DNA of 59,048 nucleotides from NCBI GenBank assembly GCA_027858735.1, contig JAQICC010000310.1, forward strand, positions 1 to 59,048. The letters are read 5' to 3'. Position 1 is the stretch's first letter; each line of letters starts with the position of its first letter. The translations under genes and the position numbers were made by a program. Source of the stretch: Salinivirgaceae bacterium. Its GTDB lineage: Bacteria; Bacteroidota; Bacteroidia; Bacteroidales; SZUA-534. The notes under the pieces were generated by a model. The model saw only the letters and a program-made list of their open reading frames with translations, made no database searches and had not been told where the DNA came from. This document shows positions 8,130 to 16,712 of the stretch, one piece after another.

Positions 8130-10115
8130 ATGAATCGTATCGCCTTAATGTTAATCATGGTTTTAGGAATGGGTGCATGCTCATCGCCAAAAAGTGAGTC
8201 GTCAGCAAAAGTTCTTTCTCCTGACAAAAACATATCAGTAAACGTATGGCTAAAAAATGGCAAACCTTACTATTCAGCAAGCTATAAAGGACAAGAGGTG
8301 ATAAAACCATCAGCTTTGGGTTTGGTTTTAAGCAATAACGATACCTTATCGGCCAATTTAAAAATAGCAAATGAAGTGTATACCGCAGTAGATGATACTT
8401 GGGAGCAGCCATGGGGAGCACAAAAAATAGTTGAAAATAACTATGATCAGTATGCTGTTAATTTAATTGAAGAAACTGGTAAGAAAAGAGAAATAAGACT
8501 TGAATTCAGAGTTTTTAACGATGGTATTGGGTTTCGCTATATGGTTCCGAAACAAGCTAACTTAAAGGAGTTTGTAATTATGGACGAGCTTACAGAGTTT
8601 AACATGACCGATAATCATGAAGGATGGTGGATTCCAGCATACAAAGATAATCGTTATGAATATCTTTTTAAAAAATCGCCCCTAAGTTCGCTTGATACAG
8701 TTCATACACCATTTACAATGGAGGCTAAAGATGGGTTGCACATTAGCATTCACGAAGCCGCATTAACTAAATATGCTGCCATGACCATTGCTGCTTTAGA
8801 TAATAACAAGCTAAAATGCGATTTGGCCCCTTGGAGCGACGGTAGCAAGGTTAAAACCGCAGCACCCATGCAGTCGCCTTGGCGCACCATACAAATTTCA
8901 CCCGATGCCGCTGGTTTAATAACATCGAACCTAATTTTGAATTTGAATGAACCCAATAAATTAGAAGATTTATCGTGGGTAAAACCTACAAAATACCTTG
9001 GCATTTGGTGGGGAATGCATATTGGCAAATACACTTTTTGGGAAGATCCAAAACATGGAGCAAGCACAAAACACTCCATTGAGCATATCGACTATTCCAA
9101 AAAATTGGGTATTGACCACTTACTTATTGAAGGTTGGAACATTGGATGGACTCCAGCATGGTACGAGAATCTTTTACATGTTTTTAGCTTTACCGAAAGC
9201 ACTTCAGACTTTGATTTTAAAAAGGTAACTGATTATGCTACTGAAAATAACGTAAATATTATTGGTTATCACGAAACAGGTGCCAACATTGACAACTATC
9301 TAGGTCAAATTGATGCAGGTATGCAAATGTATAAAGATGCTGGCATGCATTCCATTAAAATTGGTCAAGTAGGATCACGGTTAATGATGAAGGAATGGCA
9401 CTATGGACAGTATGGCGTTGAATACTATGATTTTGTATTAGCTAAAGCTGCCGAATATAAATTAACAGTAAACTTTCACGAACCAATAAAACAAACAGGT
9501 AAGCACCGCACTTATCCTCATTGGTTTTCTGCTGAAGGAGCTCGTGGTCAAGAATACAATGCATGGAGCGAAGGCAATCCACCTGAGCACACGGTAATTT
9601 TACCTTTCACCCGTATGTTAGGCGGATCGATGGATTTTACTCCCGGAATTTTCAGCATAAAACCAACAAGAGTACATACTACTTTGGCAAAGCAATTGGC
9701 TTTATACTTAACTTTTTATTCTCCTCTACAAATGTTGGCCGATTTGCCTGAAAATTACGATGGACACCCAGCATTTAAATTCATGCAAGACGTTCCGGTT
9801 AACTGGGAAACAACGAAAGTGTTGAATGCCAAAATTGGTGATTATTATACGGTTGTTCGTAAAGATATTGATTCGAACGACTGGTATTTAGGAAGTATTA
9901 CCGATGAAAACGAGCTTCAATTAATGGTAAATCTTGACTTTTTAGAGCCTGGAAAAAAGTATCGTGCTGAAATTTATGCGGATGCTGCTGATGCTGAATT
10001 CGATAAAAATCCGGAAGCCTACAAGATTCTTGAAAAAGAAGTGGACAGCACCATGGATTTAACTATTCAATTAGCGAAAGGCGGTGGTCAGGCTATTCGT
10101 TTTGTTGCCTTATAA
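8130..10115 (+). CDS. GH97 glycoside hydrolase, inverting alpha-glucosidase (SusB) type, lipoprotein
   Basis: This 661-residue enzyme should hydrolyse alpha-glucosidic, or related alpha-linked, non-reducing sugars. The ATG at 8130 is preferred over a TTG two codons upstream and gives MNRIALMLIMVLGMGAC with a lipobox Cys. The N-terminal beta-sandwich begins at KVLSPDKNISVNVWLKNGKPYY and the TIM barrel follows. Three glutamates match the inverting SusB set: E382 in HETG, E451 in NFHEP and E469 in SAEGARG. The spacing E382-E451 is 69 residues, the same as E439-E508 of SusB as I recall that enzyme. The position holding the nucleophilic Asp in retaining GH97 is Gly here (IKIGQV). It pairs with the upstream GH2 and contrasts with the GH97 at 13230. 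Confidence 0.88.
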   Translation: MNRIALMLIMVLGMGACSSPKSESSAKVLSPDKNISVNVWLKNGKPYYSASYKGQEVIKPSALGLVLSNNDTLSANLKIANEVYTAVDDTWEQPWGAQKIVENNYDQYAVNLIEETGKKREIRLEFRVFNDGIGFRYMVPKQANLKEFVIMDELTEFNMTDNHEGWWIPAYKDNRYEYLFKKSPLSSLDTVHTPFTMEAKDGLHISIHEAALTKYAAMTIAALDNNKLKCDLAPWSDGSKVKTAAPMQSPWRTIQISPDAAGLITSNLILNLNEPNKLEDLSWVKPTKYLGIWWGMHIGKYTFWEDPKHGASTKHSIEHIDYSKKLGIDHLLIEGWNIGWTPAWYENLLHVFSFTESTSDFDFKKVTDYATENNVNIIGYHETGANIDNYLGQIDAGMQMYKDAGMHSIKIGQVGSRLMMKEWHYGQYGVEYYDFVLAKAAEYKLTVNFHEPIKQTGKHRTYPHWFSAEGARGQEYNAWSEGNPPEHTVILPFTRMLGGSMDFTPGIFSIKPTRVHTTLAKQLALYLTFYSPLQMLADLPENYDGHPAFKFMQDVPVNWETTKVLNAKIGDYYTVVRKDIDSNDWYLGSITDENELQLMVNLDFLEPGKKYRAEIYADAADAEFDKNPEAYKILEKEVDSTMDLTIQLAKGGGQAIRFVAL

Positions 10116-10130
10116 AAACAACTCTGAGAG

Positions 10131-10308
10131 ACTCTGTGATATAGCTTTTTAAAATTATAACACAGAGTTTCACAAAGAAGGCACAAAGGTACACAGAGAA
10201 ATATTAAAAATTTAAAGCTTAGAATAACATTCAATCATAGCCTATATCAAATCCTCCCTAAGGGATAGCCAGTTCCGAATACTTTCGGAATGCCCGAAGG
10301 GCGGAGGG
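10131..10308. repeat. Two palindromic intergenic repeat units between GH97 and GH2
   Basis: This 229-bp gap holds no gene. Unit one (10131-10200) has the palindrome CTCTGTGATATA (10132-10143) and TATAACACAGAG (10156-10167), followed by a tract rich in CACAGAG/CACAAAG words. Unit two (10253-10308) has an outer CCTCC/GGAGG pairing (10253-10257 with 10303-10307) enclosing three small hairpins: CCCTAAGGG, TTCCGAA-tact-TTCGGAA (10273-10290) and GCCC-gaa-GGGC (10292-10302). Its local GC content is clearly higher than the surroundings. These look like dispersed intergenic repeats rather than a simple terminator. Confidence 0.55.
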
Positions 10309-10344
10309 TGAATAAATAAAGCGACAAACTAAAACAACTAAAAA

Positions 10345-13218
10345 ATGAGACTAATAATAGGGATAACTGCAATATTAACTGGATTTTTCTTTAATTCAAT
10401 AGCTCAAGAATTACCTACCACTCCAGTTCGCGAGCATCTATTAATGGATAAAAACTGGCAGTTTGCCTATGGACATCCATACGATGTAGAAAAAGATTAT
10501 AATCACGGTACTGGGTACTTTTCATACATTACCAAAGCAGGTAATGGCGATGGCCCAGCTGCACCTAATTTTAACGATGGTGCTTGGCGTAATCTTGATT
10601 TACCTCATGATTGGGCTGTAGAACAAGGTTTTGCTGGTGATGCAAGCCATAGCCATGGCTACAAAACCATTGGTAGAAATTACCCAGAAACAAGTGTGGG
10701 TTGGTACCGTAAAACCTTTTCCCTACCTAAATCAGATTTAGGAAAACGCATTAGCATTCAGTTCGATGGAATTCATCGCGACTCAAGAGTGTGGATAAAC
10801 GGGTTTTATTTAGGAAATGAATCCAGTGGATATTATGATATTAACTACGACCTTAGCCCTTATTTAAATTATGGTGGCGAAAATGTTATTGCTGTTCGTG
10901 TTGATGTCACCATGGAAGAAGGTTGGTTTTATGAAGGTGCAGGGATTTATCGTCATGTTTGGTTAACTAAAACCAATCCCGTTCACGTTGCTTATAATGG
11001 TACTTTCGTAAAATCAGAAGTAAATGGAGAAACTACCACTTTAACTGTAGAAACAGAGGTTAACAATGATTATTATACCGAATCTTTTAGCTTAATTCAT
11101 ACGGCAATAGATAAATTCAATAATAAGGTAGCAACAATAACAAGTCCTACCCAAACTATAGAAACTTATTCTTCAACCAAGGTAGTTTCACAAATTGAAT
11201 TAAACAATCCTTTACTGTGGTCGCTTGATGAACCTAACTTATACACTCTTAAAACACAAGTGCTTGTTAATAAGCAGGTAATGGACATTTACGAAACTTC
11301 TTTTGGAATTCGTACCATAACATTTGATGCAAACAAAGGCTTTTTCCTAAATGGAAAGCATGTTAAAATAAAAGGAACGTGTAACCATCAGGATCACGCT
11401 GGTGTTGGTACAGCCATACCCGATGCGTTGCAAGATTTTAGAATTAAGCGTTTAAAAAGTATGGGTAGCAATGCCTACCGTTGTGCACACAACCCACCAA
11501 CACCTGAATTGCTGGATGCTTGCGATCGTTTAGGAATGTTGGTTATGGATGAAAATCGTTTACTTTCTACTGCTCCTGAAGCAATGGACCGACTTGAAAG
11601 ATTAATTGTTCGCGATAGAAATCATCCATCAGTAATAATTTGGAGTTTGGGTAATGAAGAATGGGCTGTTGAAGGAAATGAAAAAGGTTCACTCATCAGT
11701 AACGAACTTCAGGCTTTTGCAAAGAAAATAGATACCACTCGGCCATATACTGTAGCTGCCAGTGGCGGTTGGGGTCATGGTGTTGATATTGGCTTGGACA
11801 TGATTGGATTCAATTACCTTAAACATGGTAACGCCGTTGAGCATCATAAAAATTTTCCAGATCAGCTATGTATTGGTAGCGAAGAAAGCTCCACTCAAGG
11901 CACTCGTGGTATGTATTTCGATGATATCGAAAATGGTCATATGGCCTATGTTGACAGAAGCCCAGGTGGGAGCCGAATTGAATATGGTTGGAATTTTTAT
12001 GATGAAAGACCTTGGTTATCGGGCTTATTCCTTTGGACCGGTTTTGACTATAGAGGTGAACCAAATCCTCTTGGCTACCCAGCTGTAAACTCACAGTTTG
12101 GTATTTTAGATTTATGTGGATTCCCAAAAGAACCCTATTACTACCTAAAATCGTGGTGGTCCAACGAGCCTTTTATAAAGGTAACGCCACATTGGAATTG
12201 GAAAGGCAAAGAAGGCGATACCATTTTAGTGCGTGTTAACAGCAACTGTGAAGAAATTGAGTTATTTTTAAATAAAAAATCGCTAGGCAAACAAAGCATG
12301 AAGAAAAATTCTCTGCTTAACTGGAATGTTTTATACGAACCCGGAACTTTAATTGCGAAAGGATTTAACAAAGGTAATCTTGCACTTGAAGATAAGGTTG
12401 AAACATCAGGCAAAGTAAAAAACATTGAATTATTAGCCGATCGCACCAACATAAAGGCAAATGGTGAAGATGTATCTGTCATAACGGTACAAGTAAATGA
12501 TGCAAAAGGGCGTTTCGCACCTCATGCTAATAACGAAATAACATTTTCCATTGCCGGTTCAGGGAAAATAATTGGAGTGGGTAATGGCGATCCAGCCAGT
12601 CATGAAGCAGATAAATATATTGAAACCGTTGAGCAAATAGCCATAAAAAACACAAGAATAGCAGTAGTAGAAGAGCGTGATAATCAACCTGAACTTAAAG
12701 AAAGTTTCGATGATGCAGCATGGCCTACGCACGAATTGAAACGCGAACAAATGATTTTCCCACCCGAAAAAACGGTGGTGGTTCGCGGCGAATTTACGCT
12801 TAATAAATTTTCAGATGGTACAAAAATTACCTTATTTTCTAAAAGTTTAGCAATCTCCCAAAGCATCTATGTAAATGGTAATTTAATTGCTGATAACATT
12901 GAGCGTGAAGCTCCAAATCAAGTATATGTATTAGACAATAAAATACTTAAACCCGGTAAAAACGTTTATGCAATTAAAGGTTCACCCCTATTTAAACGCA
13001 ATCAGTGGGAAGACTTGAATACCGACCCTGGATTAATTCAGGTAATTACACCCGAGCCTGTTTGGAAACGCAAAGCATTTAACGGTTTGGCACAAATTAT
13101 TGTGCAGTCCACCGATAAAGTTGGTGAAATTACTTTAACAGCAACATCGCCTGATTTATCGAAAAAAGAAATAAAAATTAAAACGGTTGAAAGTTCATTA
13201 CGTCCATCTATACCTTAA
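10345..13218 (+). CDS. GH2 beta-galactosidase-type glycoside hydrolase, secreted
   Basis: This 957-residue enzyme is a second, longer member of the same GH2 group as the gene at 5516. A cleavable signal ends in SIAQ and there is no lipobox Cys, so it is likely periplasmic. The sugar-binding domain contains MDKNWQFAYGHPYD, LPHDWAVEQGF and SVGWYRKTF. E438 in WSLGNEEW is the predicted acid/base and E513 in IGSEESSTQG the nucleophile. The C-terminus has the DUF4982-like segment (EEIELFLNKKSLGKQSM), an Ig-like domain (LLADRTNIKANGEDVSVITVQV) and an extra beta-rich module after about residue 790 (NQPELKESFDD, TLNKFSDGTKITLFS). The stop is 11 bp before the next GH97, so the two are translationally close. 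Substrate: probably a beta-galactoside; alternative GH2 specificities remain possible. Confidence 0.88.
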   Translation: MRLIIGITAILTGFFFNSIAQELPTTPVREHLLMDKNWQFAYGHPYDVEKDYNHGTGYFSYITKAGNGDGPAAPNFNDGAWRNLDLPHDWAVEQGFAGDASHSHGYKTIGRNYPETSVGWYRKTFSLPKSDLGKRISIQFDGIHRDSRVWINGFYLGNESSGYYDINYDLSPYLNYGGENVIAVRVDVTMEEGWFYEGAGIYRHVWLTKTNPVHVAYNGTFVKSEVNGETTTLTVETEVNNDYYTESFSLIHTAIDKFNNKVATITSPTQTIETYSSTKVVSQIELNNPLLWSLDEPNLYTLKTQVLVNKQVMDIYETSFGIRTITFDANKGFFLNGKHVKIKGTCNHQDHAGVGTAIPDALQDFRIKRLKSMGSNAYRCAHNPPTPELLDACDRLGMLVMDENRLLSTAPEAMDRLERLIVRDRNHPSVIIWSLGNEEWAVEGNEKGSLISNELQAFAKKIDTTRPYTVAASGGWGHGVDIGLDMIGFNYLKHGNAVEHHKNFPDQLCIGSEESSTQGTRGMYFDDIENGHMAYVDRSPGGSRIEYGWNFYDERPWLSGLFLWTGFDYRGEPNPLGYPAVNSQFGILDLCGFPKEPYYYLKSWWSNEPFIKVTPHWNWKGKEGDTILVRVNSNCEEIELFLNKKSLGKQSMKKNSLLNWNVLYEPGTLIAKGFNKGNLALEDKVETSGKVKNIELLADRTNIKANGEDVSVITVQVNDAKGRFAPHANNEITFSIAGSGKIIGVGNGDPASHEADKYIETVEQIAIKNTRIAVVEERDNQPELKESFDDAAWPTHELKREQMIFPPEKTVVVRGEFTLNKFSDGTKITLFSKSLAISQSIYVNGNLIADNIEREAPNQVYVLDNKILKPGKNVYAIKGSPLFKRNQWEDLNTDPGLIQVITPEPVWKRKAFNGLAQIIVQSTDKVGEITLTATSPDLSKKEIKIKTVESSLRPSIP

Positions 13219-13229
13219 ATAATAATTTT

Positions 13230-15158
13230 ATGAGAAAAGCAATTGGTTTATTTTTGATTATTGCAAGCCTATTTTCATGTACTAAGAATGAAATAGTAAT
13301 TAATAGCCCGAATAACAATTTAAAAGTTACTTTAAAAACCACCGAAAAAAATCGATTGGTTTATGAAGTTTCACAAGAGGGCAAGGTTGTAATAGAAACC
13401 TCTATTTTGGGTATAATTCGTGAAGATGCCGACTTTGCATCGAACCTTAAAATTGTTGAAATAACCGATGTGGAAGAGATACAAGATAACTACACATTAA
13501 CTGTCCACAAAAAAGAGGATTATTGCTATCTGGCCAATCAGCAAATTGTCACACTTGAAAATAATACAGGCAAAATAATGGAAGTTATTTTTCAAGTTTC
13601 AAATAAGGGTGTAGCCTTTCGTTATCATTTTCCATCAGAATCGACCGAGGTAAAGAAAATAACTCGAGAACTCAGCTCATTTGCTTTTAATAAAGATACC
13701 AAAGCATGGTTACAACCCTGTGCTGAAGCAAAAACATCATGGGGCAATTGCAATCCATCTTATGAAGAACATTACCTTCAAGATATTACTGTGGGTACAC
13801 CATCACCACAGGCTGGATGGGTTTTTCCTTCTCTATTTAAAACCCATGACACTTGGGTGCTCATTTCAGAAACTGGTGTAGATCGTAACTATTGTGCTTC
13901 TCGTTTGAGCCCCAAATCGCCTAATGGCGTGTATTCTATTGGTTTTCCCGATGAACGCGAAGTGGTTTTTAGTGGCGAATTAAATCCGCAATCTACTTTA
14001 CCTTGGTACACACCATGGCGCATTATTTCAGTAGGTTCGCTGGCTGATATAGTGGAATCAAGCCTTGGCACCGATTTGTCACAACCTGCAATTGATGGCG
14101 ATTTTTCATGGGTGAAACCCGGTCGTGCATCATGGAGTTGGGTTTTACTTAAAGATAATGAAACCATATACCCCGTGCAGAAAGAATTTATTGATTATGC
14201 CGCTGACATGGGTTGGGAATATTGCCTTATTGATGCCGGATGGGATGTTCAAATTGGATATGCAAAAATTAAAGAATTGGCCGACTATGCAAAAACTAAA
14301 GAGGTCAATTTAATTCTTTGGTACAACTCATCGGGCGATTGGAATACAACCCCTCAAACACCTAAAAGTGCTTTATTAACAAGTGAAGCTAGAATAAAGG
14401 AATTTACTCGAATAAAAGAAATGGGAATTGCAGGAGTGAAAATCGACTTTTTTGGAGGTGATGGCCAATCGGTTATGAACCATTACATTGATATTTTAGA
14501 AGATGCAGCAAAGATAGGTCTCGCCGTTAATTTCCATGGGTGCACTCTTCCTCGCGGGTGGCAACGCACATACCCTCATTTGGTAAGCATGGAGGCTATT
14601 AAAGGCATGGAGTTTATAACCTTTGACCAAGCTAATGCTGATGTTGCTGCCAATCATTGTACCATGTTGCCTTTTACGCGGAATGTGTTCGACCCTATGG
14701 ACTTCACCCCCACTTGCTTTGGCGAAATTGATAACATAGAACGCAAAACAAGCAATGGCTTTGAATTAGCCTTGCCTGTAATATTCCAATCAGGAGTACA
14801 ACACTATGCAGAAATTCCTAAAGTAATGAACAAGGTTCCTGGCTATGTAAAACAACTTATGAAAGATATTCCAGTGGTTTGGGACGAAACAAAATTCATT
14901 GACGGATTTCCGGGTAAATATGTAATTATGGCTCGACGATCAGGCGATAGCTGGTTTATAGCCGGAATTAATGGTCAGGATGAAATAAGAAATTTAAGTA
15001 TCGATTTATCATTTATCGAAAAAGCAAATGGAATAATGGTAACTGATGGCGAATCAAATAGAAGTTTTGTTAAAAAAGAAATAAAATCAGCAGAATTGCA
15101 AAAAATAGATATTGCCATAAAAGCCCAAGGCGGATTTATAATTAAGTTAACGAACTAA
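13230..15158 (+). CDS. GH97 glycoside hydrolase, retaining alpha-galactosidase type, lipoprotein
   Basis: This 642-residue lipoprotein (signal ending LFSC) has the GH97 layout of an N-terminal beta-sandwich (INSPNNNLKVTLKTT) and a TIM barrel. The predicted nucleophile is D406 in VKIDFFGGDGQ and the acid/base is E455 in VSMEAIKG, about 49 residues apart, as in retaining GH97 alpha-galactosidases. The base glutamates of the inverting type are absent: the HET position reads LWYNSSGDW and the HEP position reads NFHGC. It therefore differs in mechanism from the GH97 at 8130. Terminal alpha-galactose (or possibly an L-configured sugar) is the likely target. It lies 11 bp after the GH2 gene and 17 bp before the GH51 gene. 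Confidence 0.88.
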   Translation: MRKAIGLFLIIASLFSCTKNEIVINSPNNNLKVTLKTTEKNRLVYEVSQEGKVVIETSILGIIREDADFASNLKIVEITDVEEIQDNYTLTVHKKEDYCYLANQQIVTLENNTGKIMEVIFQVSNKGVAFRYHFPSESTEVKKITRELSSFAFNKDTKAWLQPCAEAKTSWGNCNPSYEEHYLQDITVGTPSPQAGWVFPSLFKTHDTWVLISETGVDRNYCASRLSPKSPNGVYSIGFPDEREVVFSGELNPQSTLPWYTPWRIISVGSLADIVESSLGTDLSQPAIDGDFSWVKPGRASWSWVLLKDNETIYPVQKEFIDYAADMGWEYCLIDAGWDVQIGYAKIKELADYAKTKEVNLILWYNSSGDWNTTPQTPKSALLTSEARIKEFTRIKEMGIAGVKIDFFGGDGQSVMNHYIDILEDAAKIGLAVNFHGCTLPRGWQRTYPHLVSMEAIKGMEFITFDQANADVAANHCTMLPFTRNVFDPMDFTPTCFGEIDNIERKTSNGFELALPVIFQSGVQHYAEIPKVMNKVPGYVKQLMKDIPVVWDETKFIDGFPGKYVIMARRSGDSWFIAGINGQDEIRNLSIDLSFIEKANGIMVTDGESNRSFVKKEIKSAELQKIDIAIKAQGGFIIKLTN

Positions 15159-15175
15159 TGTCAAAATATTAAACT

Positions 15176-16708
15176 ATGAAAAAAATTAACCTTTTATTTA
15201 CTTCTATCATTGCATTGTTTGCCCTAAACGCAATTGGGCAAAACAAAATCATTCTCCATACCGATGCAGCTTCTTCAAAAATAAATAAAGAAATCTATGG
15301 CCATTTTGCTGAGCATCTAGGTAATTGTATTTATGGAGGAATTTATGTGGGCGACACATCAAATATACCCAATACCCATGGTTATCGCAATGATGTGGTT
15401 AACGCGCTGAAAGAAATGAAAATACCAGTATTGCGTTGGCCGGGCGGTTGTTTTGCCGACACCTATCATTGGAAAGATGGTGTTGGACCCCAGAATGAAA
15501 GAGCTTCCATTGTAAATGTGCATTGGGGGGGCGTAACCGAAGACAATAGTTTTGGTACCCACGAATTTCTTGATTTTTGTGAACTTATTAACACTGAAGC
15601 TTTTATTAGCTTAAATGTGGGTTCGGGAACAGTAAGAGAATCGTCAGAATGGATTGAATATGTTACCTCAAACAATAAAAGCCCAATGACCGACTTGAGA
15701 AAGAAAAACGGTCGTGAGGATCCTTGGAACGTTAAGTTTTGGGGTGTTGGAAATGAAACTTGGGGTTGTGGTGGTGAAATGACAGCCGAATACTATTCTG
15801 ATATATTCCGTCAGTATGCTGGTTTTGCTCGTGGTGCCAGCTACAAGGTTGCATGTGGTGCCAGCGATTCCAACTATGATTGGACTGAAGTTTTAATGAA
15901 AAAAACACAAAATAAACAGCACTTAATTCAAGGCCTATCCTTACACTATTATACCATAACGCATGATTGGTCGCACAAAGGATCTGCTACCAATTTTACC
16001 GAGGAAGAGTGGTTTACTACGCTGAGCAAAACCTTAGTTATGGAAGAATTACTAACAAAGCATTCTACCATTATGGATAAATACGATCCTGAGAAAAAGA
16101 TAGGTTTGGTAGTTGATGAATGGGGAAATTGGTTTGATGTGGAAGAAGGCACCAATCCTGGCTTTTTGTATCAGCAAAATACCTTACGTGATGCCTTGGT
16201 TGCCGGTATCAATCTAAATATTTTTAACAACCATGCCGACAGGGTTCATATGACAAATATTGCGCAAGCTATTAATGTTTTGCAATCTGTAATTCTTACA
16301 AAAGACGATAAAATGGTGTTAACGCCGACTTACTACGTTTTTAAAATGTATGCTGTTCATCAAGATGCAACATTAATTCCCTTGAATTTAAAATCAGAAA
16401 ATTACAAGCTTAATGGGGATTCTATCCCTGCCATTAATGCATCAGCATCAACAAAAAATGGTGTTGTAAGTATTACGCTTTGTAATTTGAACCCAAATAA
16501 GTCGGCGGTAACTGAACTTACACTAACGGGACAAAATTTTTCATCGGCAACAGCACAAATAATAACAAGCCAGAAAATGGCCGATTTCAATGACTTTGGA
16601 AAAGAGGAGAAGGTAACCACAACAGAATTCAACATACAAAAACCAAAGAACGGAAACTTAAAAGTTGAAATTCCTTCAAAATCGGTTGTACTAATTCAAT
16701 TAAAATAG
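15176..16708 (+). CDS. GH51 alpha-L-arabinofuranosidase
   Basis: This 510-residue secreted enzyme should release alpha-L-arabinofuranose side chains, found on xyloglucans of some plants, arabinan and arabinoxylan. The signal peptide ends in NAIGQ. The family opening is complete (HTDAASSKINKEIYGHFAEHLGNCIYGGIYVG), with PVLRWPGGCFADTYHWKDGVGP. E194 in GVGNETWGCGG is the predicted acid/base and E315 in VVDEWGNWFD the nucleophile. The C-terminal beta-sandwich of the alpha-L-AF_C type covers roughly residues 360-510. Length is normal. It is tightly packed, 4 bp before the beta-glucuronidase-type GH2, suggesting translational coupling. Confidence 0.93.
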   Translation: MKKINLLFTSIIALFALNAIGQNKIILHTDAASSKINKEIYGHFAEHLGNCIYGGIYVGDTSNIPNTHGYRNDVVNALKEMKIPVLRWPGGCFADTYHWKDGVGPQNERASIVNVHWGGVTEDNSFGTHEFLDFCELINTEAFISLNVGSGTVRESSEWIEYVTSNNKSPMTDLRKKNGREDPWNVKFWGVGNETWGCGGEMTAEYYSDIFRQYAGFARGASYKVACGASDSNYDWTEVLMKKTQNKQHLIQGLSLHYYTITHDWSHKGSATNFTEEEWFTTLSKTLVMEELLTKHSTIMDKYDPEKKIGLVVDEWGNWFDVEEGTNPGFLYQQNTLRDALVAGINLNIFNNHADRVHMTNIAQAINVLQSVILTKDDKMVLTPTYYVFKMYAVHQDATLIPLNLKSENYKLNGDSIPAINASASTKNGVVSITLCNLNPNKSAVTELTLTGQNFSSATAQIITSQKMADFNDFGKEEKVTTTEFNIQKPKNGNLKVEIPSKSVVLIQLK

Positions 16709-16712
16709 AAAA

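Noticed and set aside
8130..10115. Reading the GH97 gene as evidence for a starch locus
   Set aside because: No GH13 amylase or SusEF-like gene is present, and the neighbourhood is hemicellulose-directed.
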